From the NCBI GenBank assembly GCA_003313425.1, contig NHZP01000013.1:1-64000 (forward strand): 64,000 nucleotides of DNA, written 5' to 3'. The stretch comes from Pseudopyrenochaeta lycopersici (lineage: Eukaryota > Ascomycota > Dothideomycetes > Pleosporales > Pseudopyrenochaetaceae). How positions within the stretch are numbered: position 1 is the first letter of the stretch; every line of letters begins with the position of its first letter. Both the position numbers and the translations under genes were made by a program. Positions 12,176 to 22,499 of this stretch are shown piece by piece. The notes beneath the pieces were generated by a model. It did no database searches, was not told the origin of the DNA, and saw nothing but the letters and a program-made list of their open reading frames with translations.

Positions 12176-12411
12176 CTCTGCCTCTGCCTCAGCCTCAGCC
12201 TCAGCCTCTGCCTCAGCCTCAGCCTCTGCCTCTGCCTCTGCCTCTGCCTCTGCCTCTGCCTCTGCCTCTGCCTCTGCCTCTGCCTCTGCCTCTGCCTCTG
12301 CCTCTGCCTCTGCCTCTGCCTCTGCCTCTGCCTCTGCCTCTGCCTCTGCCTCTGCCTCTGCCTCTGCCTCTGCCTCTGCCTCTGCCTCTGCCTCTGCCTC
12401 TACCTCAGCCT
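12176..12411. repeat. (GCCTCT)n hexanucleotide array, about 40 units
   Basis: A nearly pure GCCTCT/GCCTCA hexamer array of about 236 bases. On the minus strand it codes for an uninterrupted Glu-Ala repeat in frame with the end of the RecQ C-terminal lobe (after AVILVVQGQQWQKAEV). It separates the helicase lobe from the cysteine-rich tail. The array is pure enough to be highly length-variable. Confidence 0.95.
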
Positions 12412-13084
12412 TCTGCCACTGCTGTCCTTGCACCACTAGAATCACTGCCTTGCCTGCCCCTCGCGCTCGCCCGCTCTCCTGCACGAAATCAACTATCCCC
12501 CACAGCCTCTCTACATGCAGCGTAAAGAGCACCTGCGCAATATCTACTCCTACTCTAAGCGCTGACGTGCATGTGATTAGCCCTCCTGACTGCCTCCACC
12601 TCTCTAGCACCTCTGCGCGCTCGGGCATGCCTGCGTGGTACGCTACGCAGCCTAGCCGCCTTGCTAGCTGCTCACACAGCGCCTTACTGCGACAGTACAC
12701 GACCCCTTTCGCTCTTGCTACCTCTCGTCCTACTACCACCTCTGCTACCTGCGCGCTACTAAGTAACCTTACCTCGTCTATCAGCCTGCGCGCGAGCTCT
12801 ACAGCCGTCTCCTGTAGCTCTACCTTACGCCTGCAGCGAACTACTGTATACTGCGTCCTACGTCGCTGCGTTATCTCTGCGCGGATAATTGTTACTCCGC
12901 GCATTAACATTACCTCCTGTAGCTGCCTCTCCTGCAACGGCGGCAACGTAGCTGTAAGTAGTACCTGCTGGCACAGTAGCAGCCGAAGATCCTTTAGCCT
13001 GTGCAGCTTTGTCCGCCACAAGTCTGCTGTAGTAACAACATGCGACTTATTAACTACTGCCTTTAATTCTGCCTCAGTTGCCAC

Positions 13085-13260
13085 CGTTACCACTACTGGA
13101 ACTGCTAAAACTGCTGAAACTGCTCAAACTGCTAGAATTGCTAGAATTACTGGAACTGCTGCATCTGCTGCGTCTACTAGAACTGCTACGTCTGCTGGAA
13201 CTACTGCGTCTGCTGGAACTGCTGCGTCTGCTAGAACTGCTGCGTCTGCTGCCTCTTCTG
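13085..13260. repeat. Minisatellite of GGAACTGCT/GCGTCTGCT units
   Basis: Triplet-based units (CTGCTGGAA, CTGCTAGAA, CTGCTGCGT, CTGCTAAAA) alternate for about 175 bases. On the minus strand they read as a Gln/Phe/Thr-rich low-complexity run with TAG codons, directly upstream of the motif II region of the helicase. In TLH-type proteins the Walker A segment is expected here and none is visible. Confidence 0.85.
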
Positions 13261-15447
13261 CGGCTCGTCTCTATCGCTTAGGCTGCTCTGCTCCTACTTC
13301 CTCTTTCTACTCGCCTCTGTATATAGAAGGAAGCTAAGGAAGGCGTGCCAGCTATAGCTTAACGTGCGGAAGACGTCAATTGAACGAACACTTAGCCCCT
13401 ATACTATATCAGCCTGTACAGTATAGGCTACTAGTCCTGTCGTCGTAAAACGCCCGCTCTGTAGCTTAAGCGGATCCTCTCTGTCCTCCTTGCCGTTACT
13501 GCCACCGTCTACCTCAGGCGCAAACGCCTAGTAACTACCGCGACTCTTTTTCTCCTAACAATAGCCTACTGTAAACCGCTGTCCTACTACCTCGCGCCTA
13601 ATACCTACAGCTACGTGCTGGTACTCCTGGATTGTCAGCCGCGTGCCTAGAAGCTCTACTGACTTAACCGCTAACGCACGCGTAAGCCTATCTATATCCT
13701 AGAGCTTATCCTTGTCTACCCAGAGGTAGTTGTTTATTAATGCTAAAGCTACTTTACCTTGGCTAGCTAGCAGCATCGCCCGCAGAGGCCGTACGTAGAG
13801 CAGGTACGCTGCGATCAACTGCCCTACCGCCTCTAGCAGGAAGCGCGGAACTACCTTAGGTTAATCCTACTGCGCCTGCGTCTTATGGTAGCGGGTAACT
13901 AGCGTAACCTGCCTATTAATCACGTAGAGGTTACGATCCTAGAGCACCCTATTACGCTACTAAACTAACAGCAACTTAGGCCCGCGCGCTAGCTGCCCGC
14001 CTATAATATAGACCGCGAGACAGAGTAGCTTAAGGAAGCGTCCTACGCGCTAGAGATATCGCTGCACCTGTTACTTATGCTACAGTATAGACGCCTTAGC
14101 TTAGTAGACTTGGCTGCCTTAATTACCCTCCTCGCCTTCCTGCTCCCCTCTTAATATATATAGTCGCTGCGCAGCTGGCACGCTCGCGAGCCGCGCGAGA
14201 ACCCAGTCCCTGCCCTCTTTAAGCTGAGCTAGTGTTAAGAAGCAGCCTGCTTGCTGTGCTGTTGTCACATTGTCTTAGATAGCTGCTAGGTTAGTAGAGC
14301 GTCGCTGTGCCTGCTCCTCTACCTAGAGCAGTTCCCCCTAAAGGATCTGCTCTGCCTTTGCTACTAGTCTTTGTGCTATAGCGCGAAAGCGCTCTAGCTT
14401 AATAGGCTGGCCTTTAAGGAAGAACGTCTGGCGGTTAGGAGACTACTACATACTGCCTGCAATACGGCCTAGGGTACGTAGAGAGATATGCTTAGCGTAG
14501 GCAAGTAGACTAATTATAATGCTCATCGGGCTATGCGAGCTATTGACGAGATAGCGCGCTCGCTGATGTAGTAGAGCAGCTGTCTTAGCAGCACCCTGCT
14601 CTGCGCGCTGGGTAGATGGGAGGAAAGCTTTAGCTGCTAGGACGCGGACGCAGTAGACGATTGAGCTAAGAAGCGTTGAGAACTGCGAGGCGTCGCGTAG
14701 TTAGTTCGTATCTGGGTTAATAGCTAGCGCGGCGAGGAAGTGGATTATACCGCTATGAAACGGCTGACAGTATACCTCCTGGCAGAACAGTGCCTTAGAC
14801 AGGCTTAGGATAGCCTTCTGCTGTTCAGCTACGTGACTGCTTCTGTTGGTAGTAGTTAGTAGTCTCCAGAGCTTTACTGCTTCCTGCTTCTGCCCTCCGT
14901 GCTAGGGGAATAGGCGGACGATATGCTGGAATCCGTCCTCTGCGTCTTCCTCCTCCTTCTCTTTCTCTCTGGCAGTAATTAACCGCAGGCAGTAGTAAAT
15001 AAGTCGTGCCTAGAGCCGTGCTGCGCGACGTTGGCTTTCTATCTTCTGCATACGACCTAGAGGGCGATAATTAGACTGCTGTGGTGTTGCACTACGTAGC
15101 CAGCGCAACGTCTCAATTGATAGCGAGCTGAGCCCCTCGACAGCCTGCTCAACTACCTCTTCAACGCGGCGTACTGTACATTGTAATACTGGCTTGTTGT
15201 CGCCTGGCGGTCGCACAGCGTAGGCGAGCTGCTTCCAGTCTGGGTAGGCTTTAAGGTGCTGCTCCCATTGCGTCCGTTTTAACCAGCTAGTGCGGTCGTA
15301 GGCTAAGGCCTCTTCAGCGATTTGGCTGATTGCCTTGTTATCCTGACGCTTAATAGTTTCCCACTCAGCTAACAAGCTAGTGAGCCTCTCCTTAGGGTCT
15401 AGCCGCTTTCTCTGCTGTTGTTGCTGCCCCGAATGCTGATCCTGCGT

Positions 15448-15571
15448 CTGCTCCTGTGCCTGCTCCTGTGCCTGCTCCTGTGCCTGCTCCTGTGCCTGCT
15501 CCTGTGCCTGCTCCTGTGCCTGCTCCTGTGCCTGCTCCTGTGCCTGCTCCTGTGCCTACTCCTGTACCTCT
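15448..15571. repeat. 12-bp tandem array CTGCTCCTGTGC, about 10 units
   Basis: An almost perfect 12-bp repeat. On the minus strand it codes for repeated Gln-Glu-Gln-Ala. It lies in the N-terminal third of the helicase relic, between the C2H2-like units and the WLKRTQW region, and keeps the frame. A 74-codon plus-strand frame over it (Leu/Cys-rich) is a shadow. Confidence 0.95.
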
Positions 15572-16062
15572 GCCTGTACTACAAAGTACCGGACGTAGCG
15601 CCGTTCGCGGAAAAAAGTCTGCACCTTAACTGGCCTCCATAGCTGCGTAGCGTGCTCCTGGTACGAGGTCGCAGAGGCAGAGGACCATCGTGTAAGCTTT
15701 ATACCGTGCTGCTCGTTTATATGTTTCTGTATACACTTACGGCTTATGCTTAGAAAGCCGCAGCGCTTACTAGTAGTAGTGCTACTACTACTACTGCTGC
15801 TACTACTGCTAGCAACGTAATTACAGCAGAGAAATGCGTCCTGTGGGGAACCTAGCTCCGCGATAGGCGGGCTGTTTAGTTGAGGGAGAAGGACCTCCGC
15901 TAGCGGGTTTAAGTTAAGGCCTTAGTAGGCTGCGAGCAGCTCTCTCCGCTGCGTTGCAGGTATACTATGCTGGCGCTCTAGGTGCTGATCTAGGCCGTAG
16001 ACAGCGCAGGTATGCTGGCAGCAGACAAGGACGCTGTAGGATGGGAGAAAGGTAAACATCAT

Positions 16063-16599
16063 AGATACTCTTTCTTTTTCTCTCTTTTATTCCCTCTCGC
16101 TTTTACTCTTATTTATTCTATTATATAGAACGCGTAGTTACGCGTCTAGGAACGCGATTTATGCTCTAACGCGTTACGCGTAGGTACTAGCTAATCTAGG
16201 TTAGGGCACTAGCTAAGAAAGGTTTAGTTGCAGAATAAAGGGGGCGGACGCATTCTTCTAGGTGTTCTCCTTCTGTTTCGTAAGATTAGCGAACGCACAG
16301 GGCAAGAGAAAAAAGGGGGAGACCGCATAGTTCTGGGTGTTCATAAGGCCTGGGTTAATAATTAGTCTTAGGAAACTGCGCTAGCTGCTACTTACTAGGG
16401 CGGCATACATAAGCCTGTAGCGCAGGTACTCCTGCGACGTATGTAGGCTGTCTAGAAAGATAAGCTGTGTCTAGACAGCTTAGACTAGTTCGCTTTCTTA
16501 AGCATAATCAGATAACGAGAAAACGCCCTTTACGTTACCTAGATATTAGCAGACAATAGGGCAGATACAAACTTTATCTTACAGCAGTTCCTCTAGCTT
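16063..16599. other. Upstream region of TLH relic and junction to Gypsy B
   Basis: About 540 bases between the ATG of the helicase relic and recognisable Gypsy coding sequence. The first part (16070-16140) is T-rich on the plus strand and could be the old promoter. From about 16330 the sequence becomes AT-rich and stop-riddled. No LTR matching the 3' LTR at 27.6 kb was found here, so element B is probably truncated at its 5' end. Confidence 0.4.
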
Positions 16600-19500
16600 A
16601 CCTAAGAGTTCTCATTAATTCTTCTTATTATAGCTATTATGTGCGAAGGATATAAAAGCGTTACTTTAGAATCTATTACTTATAGGGTTAAATTCTATAT
16701 AAAAATTAATTCCTACTTTAAGCACACTTCCGCCTATATTCTTAACTAGTGTAGGGCCTTTAACTTAGTGTTAGGATTCTGCTAGAGGAAACTATACGCA
16801 CTATGCTTTAATTACTGTTAGGGTATAATTAAATTCCCTAACGCATACTGCTAAACAGAATGCTAGTAATACTCGCATACACTACAAGTCGTCTGCGAGC
16901 GAGCTACGCCTAACGCCTCTACACAGCCTAGTTCCTCTACAGATAGCAGGAATAAAGGTAAGACTAGCTAACAACAGGTAAAGTTAGATACTGCAGCCCT
17001 AGTAAAGCTAGATAACAAATACTAAGTACTATACTAGTAAACTAAACCTGCGGTAGGCATTAAGGTTATCTTACTAAGAGCTATTCAGGCGTTTACTAAA
17101 TAAAAAAACTACTCTCTATTTATAATAGTTTAGCGCTTACTACTAGGAGCGTTACAGAAAATCTGTCGCGCAGCAGCATAAAAGGACTATAATAAGTTCT
17201 TTAACCCTCCTAAGGAAGTCTTATTAAAAGATATCCTACCTCTGCACCTACTTAAGGAATATACCTTAATTATTCTTATATTTAATAAAGCAGCCGCGGC
17301 TAAGATCCTAGATTACTTAGAATATAACTATAAGATTAAGCTTAAGCTAGGAGCTAAGGTGCCTAATTATTAAGTAAGACTATTTTCTAGTAAATAGTTT
17401 AAAGCTATTAAGTAATATATTTAGGAGATAGAGGCCTAGGATTTTATCTTCTAGGGACCCTCTACTGTATAAAATAACTTGCTTATTATTACTAAACCTA
17501 GCAGTAGTATCTAAGTCTGCGTAGATTATTAAGACCTTAATAAAGCCTCTATTAAGAATTAATACCTAATTCCTTTCTTCCGCAAGACTTTAGCTAAGCT
17601 TAATAAAGCTATTATCTTTTCTAAATTTAATATTATACACGCTTTTTATTAAATTCGCATAAAGCCTAGTTTAGAGTAGCTTACTGTCTTCTCTACGCGT
17701 TAGAGTACTTATTAATACCGCGTAATACTTATAGGCCTCTGTAATACTCTAGCTACGTTTTAAAAGGTAATTAATAGTGCTCTTTTTAAGTACCTTAATA
17801 AGTTTTATACTACCTATCTAGATAATATCTTAGTTTTCTTACAATTAGTAGAAGCCTATATAAAGTATATAAAAAAGGTGCTTACGCGCCTTAAGGAAAA
17901 AGGGTTCTATGTAGACCTACGTAAATTAGAATTTTATATAGACTATATTAAGTTCCTAGGTATAATAATTATAAATAAGGGTATTAAAATTAACCTTAAG
18001 AAGATTAAGGCTGTATAGTAATAGGAAATACTAAAGACTGCCTAAGATGTGCTCGCTTTCCTTAGGTATACTAGCTTCTCCTAGCGCTTTATTAAAGGCT
18101 ACTTAAAGATAGCGTTACTACTTATACGCCTTATTAAGGCTACTATTATAGAAAAAAAAAGTAGTAATCCTAATAAACCTACCTATAAGAAGGTTTATTA
18201 TAAGCTAATTATATAGGAAGAAGAGGAAGTAAAAGCTTTTAAGGCTCTTAAAGTAGTATTTTATGTAGACGTAGTATTAAAGTATTTTAATCCTACTAAG
18301 TAAATCTATATCTTTACTAATACGTTAGGATAGGTATTAGGCAGGGTTATAAAGTAATATAATAATAAGGACGTCTTATAACCTATTACTTTCTTTTTAA
18401 AGAAATACTCCTTAGCAGAGTATAACTATAATATCTATAATCTTAAACTTATAGTAATTATATAAGTATTTAAGGAATAGGAGCCTAAACTTATAGGCTC
18501 TTCTTAACTAATATAGGTAATAATAGACTATAAGAACCTAGAATAGTTTATATTAACTAAAAAACTTAGCTAATAGTAAGTATAGTAGTCTTTATTTCTT
18601 AGCTAGTTTAACTTTAAGATTATCTATACCTTTAGGGAAACTAACAGTAAAGTAGACACTTTAAGCTATTAACCTTAGGATACCCTAACAGACGCAGAAA
18701 ACCCTTATTATAGTACACGGGCTGCTATTCTTAGACTCTAAGTGCTCTCTCTAGGCATGTAACTAGCAGTTGTAATAGCCTTACGCGCCTTAGCCTTTAG
18801 TTAACCTAAGTCCCTAGACTAAATATCCTAGGAATAAGCTAAGGTAGTGTAATTTTACTTTACCTGTGCTTATAAAACAGACTTTCCTGTAGAATTTAAT
18901 AATAATAATAATAATCCTACGCCTATTAATAGTATAATAGATCCTTTACTACCCTATTACGAGGACGACTATTAGTTAACAGAAGAAATCCTAGACGCTG
19001 CGTACGCTAATAACGCTATGGCTAAAAAGGCCTTTAAAGCTATTAATATAGAAACTGCTAAATTACTATTATAGTTTTATAAGAATGGCTACTATTTCTC
19101 TGCTGTAGACCTATTAAGTATAGGTGAAAGAGCTTCCTAACGCTTGTAGATAGACAAGACTAGGCTTTACGTGCCTCCTAACCTATAGTTACGCTAACGT
19201 ATTATAGAGTTATGTTACGACTATTAAATTACTAGTTATAAAGGCCCTCATAACACGTTCTTCCTTATGTACTTACGGTATTACTAGCTAAAGATGCACC
19301 TGTTAATTAAATAGTATTGCGACGCGTGCGCTACTTATTGCTAAATAAAAAGCCCTTAGGACAGTAAGCATAGTTACTTACGGCTACTACTAGTGCCTTA
19401 TAGACGCTAGACAGAAATTTTAGTTAATTTTATTTAAGATTTACCTGCCTCTTAGCTAGATAGCTGTACTTTTAAGAATATCCTTATTATTATAGACTGC

Positions 19501-20250
19501 CTTATAAAAAGACAGTATTTTTTCCCTATATATAGCTATACCGCAGCTAAAGCTGCTAGGTGCTTTATAGAGGTCTTTAAATTACATAGTATTCCCCTTA
19601 GTATTATCTCTAACCGCGGTTTAAATTTTGTTAGTTAGTTTTATAGGCGGGTCTGTAAGTAACTGCGTATCTAACAGCGCTTATTAACAGCCTATTACCC
19701 TAAAATAGACAGGTAGACTAAGCGGGTAAATTAAGCCTTAGAAATTTATCTTCGTTAGTATATTAACTACGCATAAACTAACTAGGCTGCCTAGCTTTAC
19801 GTCGCTAAGTTTTAGGCTAATAATATAGTTAACGCCTCTACAGGTATAACGCTATTCTTTACAGATCTTAGATATTACCCTTATAGTAGTATATACCTAG
19901 GGGAAAACTATAATAAAAAGCTTAGTAGCGCTGCAGCTAGTAATAAAATCTAGGTAGATAAGCTTATAAACACCTACGCGGACCTAGTTACTTATTTGTA
20001 AGAATAAATGCTATAGGCTTAATAAGAATAAGCTTACTACGCTAACACTTCTCGCTAATTAGTGCTAAAGTACGCTATTAGAGACTAAGTTATAGTTAAC
20101 ATAATTAATTAGTCTACTAAACAGGAATTAAAGAAGCTAGACCTTAAGTAGGTAGGGCCTTACAGCGTTATAAGAGTTGTGTATAATAGCTAGGCGTATT
20201 AATTAGACCTTCTACTAGACATGTTAGGCAGCAGAGTTTTTCCTATATTT
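16600..20250 (+). mobile_element. Gypsy element B (chromovirus), 5' part, RIP-broken
   Basis: Plus-strand pol frames broken by TAG/TAA. The reverse-transcriptase active-site box reads TYLDNILVF near 17817-17843 (aspartate box with the second Asp as Asn, as expected from a G-to-A change). RNase H- and integrase-like sequence follows to 20245. The frame is cut at 20246-20250 (TATTT) by insertion of element A and resumes after 26788, where a chromodomain is readable. The 5' end is indistinct and no 5' LTR was found. Together with 26783-27854 it forms one interrupted element. Confidence 0.75.
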
Positions 20251-20645
20251 TGTTACGAACGGGAAGTGGGAAGGCGGCGGTTATGAGGATAAGGGAAGAG
20301 GCACGGACGGCCAGCGAGGAGACCGAGCCTCTGAACTAACCGATGACGCCAGGATCACGTGATCCTAGGAAACCTACGCCAAGACGGACTATGTCCTATA
20401 GGACAGAGACAAACCTAGAAATCCTAGAGGGGGCCTTATAGGAATCCCATAAGATAATTATGTATATAGACTCGCACAATGTGGCCCTACGGCATATTAT
20501 GATCAACTTAAGACAATCTACAAGTATACTACTATTCCACACTTCCACCTTTAACCTAGCCTGCACGTCTAAAGAATACTCTAAAGATACCTACTAGTTA
20601 ACACTAGTTACTTTATATTGTAACTACTTAATTAGATCTTTAACA
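20251..20645 (+). repeat. 5' LTR of Gypsy A
   Basis: 395-bp long terminal repeat beginning TGTTACGAACGGGAAG and ending TTTAACA. It contains two perfect palindromes: AGGATCACGTGATCCT (20351-20366) with a CACGTG core, and TGTCCTATAGGACA (20392-20405). It is less mutated than the 3' LTR: positions that are C or G here are often T or A there. Confidence 0.95.
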
Positions 20646-20689
20646 TTTTAATCACCCTTAAGATAAGCAGCCCCAGCGAATACGTAGCC

Positions 20690-21560
20690 ACCCCCAATTC
20701 TTCAACCGTGTCCACCAAAGGACGTCTAATCAGCAAACCTACTATATTTAGTAGTAACCGACAACACCTTAAAGGATAGTTACTCCAACTTAACCTTTAC
20801 TTTCACCTCTATAAAGATATTAACGAAAGTAACAAGGCACCTATCGCGATTACTTACCTTACAGGTGAAGTACTAGACTAGGTCACACTACAACTGGAAC
20901 AATACATAGACTAAGGTATCATAGATGCAGAGAACACGGAAATATTTAAAGATTAGGATAAGTTTAAAAAACATATCCAGCAGATCTTTAGGATGCAGAC
21001 TAAGAAAGTCGCGGCAGAACAATATATACAGGAACTAAAACAACACACCTCTGTCGCTAACTACGCTAATAGGTTTAAACAATACTCTACAATCATTAGA
21101 TAGGACGACAAAGCTCTCAAAAGAATGTTCTAGCAAGGCCTAAAACCACGGGTCAGAGAGGAACTTATAAGGACAGGATTCATTATTAAAGACCTAAACA
21201 ACCTAATTAACAACTGTATAAGGATTAACAATAACCTATATAAACTAAACCAGGAACTACAGAGCTATAGAAAAAGAAGAACAAACCACACAGGTAAACA
21301 GAAAAGCTATGTTCACCACCTAAGGAACACTTACACTGCTAGCTACTACACTTCTAACAAACCAGAACTAATACATCTAGATAACGTTAATAAGAAGTAA
21401 GAGAACAGGAAGGTAGGAAACTAGAAGACAGATGCAGAGAAGACAAAAGGCAATTACTATAATTGCAGGAAGAAGGGACACTTCGCAAAAAATTATAGAC
21501 AAAAGAATAAAGTCACCCGACTTAAAGTTAACATAATTAAGAACTTTAATAACACCTAAT
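20690..21560 (+). pseudogene. gag region of Gypsy A, RIP-broken
   Basis: Capsid-like sequence with a C-terminal zinc knuckle near 21457-21495, read as YYNCRKKGHFAKNY. The first and last Cys of the CCHC pattern are replaced by Tyr, each explained by one G-to-A change. Several in-frame TAG codons. The gag protein would have packaged the element RNA; this copy cannot. Confidence 0.75.
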
Positions 21561-22499
21561 TCAGAGACTAGGAGGTAGTTACTACACCTGACTATAGTAC
21601 TAGACCCTCATCACTACTACGATAGGATAACGACCAGATCATAGGAACCTACAGACAGGTTCCCTTGAATACTTAGGAGATTAACTAGAATAATAAGGCT
21701 CTAGCAGAACTACATCTAGGGACCCTAGTTAACTAACACCAACTACTACCTACAGAAAGCATTAAGGAAGCGCAGGCACTAGATAACAAAACACGGAGAA
21801 CATAGGGTATACTAGCACTATAGAAAATACACAGTAGGAAATACGTGTGCGTGCGATACTAGGACTAGAAGATAAAATACAAACCCTTAAATTAGAATGA
21901 TGTGTGTTAGGAATGCGTAATAGAGGATATCGAGTGTTTCAGATTCTCTACTAAGCAAGCTAAGCAATAAATTAAATAAAAAGCTTTAGCCTAAGCAGAG
22001 AAGGGACGGAAACTCTTTTAGTACGACTACGACTAGAGAAACCTAAAACACGGGCTACTATTATATCTCTACTATATATACAATTACTGCGATTACTATT
22101 ACGCTATTAAGCTATAAGAAGGACACTTCCTAACACTAAAAGGGGCGTGCAAATAGTAATAGTATAACTGTTAATGGGACGATTATATTAACTACTTATA
22201 AGACAAATAAATAATAAACTATTTCTTAGGACATAACAATAAACACACCGTAAACCGAAATATTATTATAAATAAGCGATGTACTAATAAATTATAGTAA
22301 ACCTGTATAAACCTAGGATGTGAGCGCTACAAGCTAGAAAAGGAAGCAAACAGCTTTAAGGAAAATTCTTTTTTAGACAGAAACTAGAAGTTAAACCTTC
22401 CTATAGTAAGAAGGTCAGAACTAGACGAGGGATTCGTCTACGACTAGACGGCACTAACAAGCAGTGTTGGGCTATCTAACAAAAGGAAGAGAGTCTCTT

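Larger units (their letters stand above)
11280..16062 (-). pseudogene. Telomere-linked RecQ-like helicase (TLH, DUF3505) relic
   Basis: The frame starts at ATG 16062 (MMFTFLPSYSVLVCCQHTC) with C2H2-like units typical of DUF3505 proteins. The DUF3505 body is readable at 15375-13350 (WLKRTQWEQHLKAYPDW; VDSSHSP-type NSSHSPMSIIISLL; GGQLARGPK). The helicase half is open at 12089-13093: a degenerate motif II (VNKSH), then LLTATLPP, VYCRSKALCEQLARRLG, YHAGMPERAEVLERW, ALRVGVDIAQV and DFVQESGRARG. The cysteine-rich tail continues to about 11280 (CDNC, CPYC, CWKCGIIEYLCG). Scattered TAG/TAA stops make it a pseudogene, but it is far less RIP-damaged than its neighbours. A minisatellite (13085-13260) sits where the Walker A region should be. 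Such genes normally lie next to telomeres. About 1590 codons end to end. Confidence 0.8.

Noticed and set aside
12120..13337. 405-codon plus-strand frame rich in Ser/Ala
   Set aside because: It is the antisense shadow of the helicase relic and its GCCTCT array; the minus strand carries the RecQ motifs.
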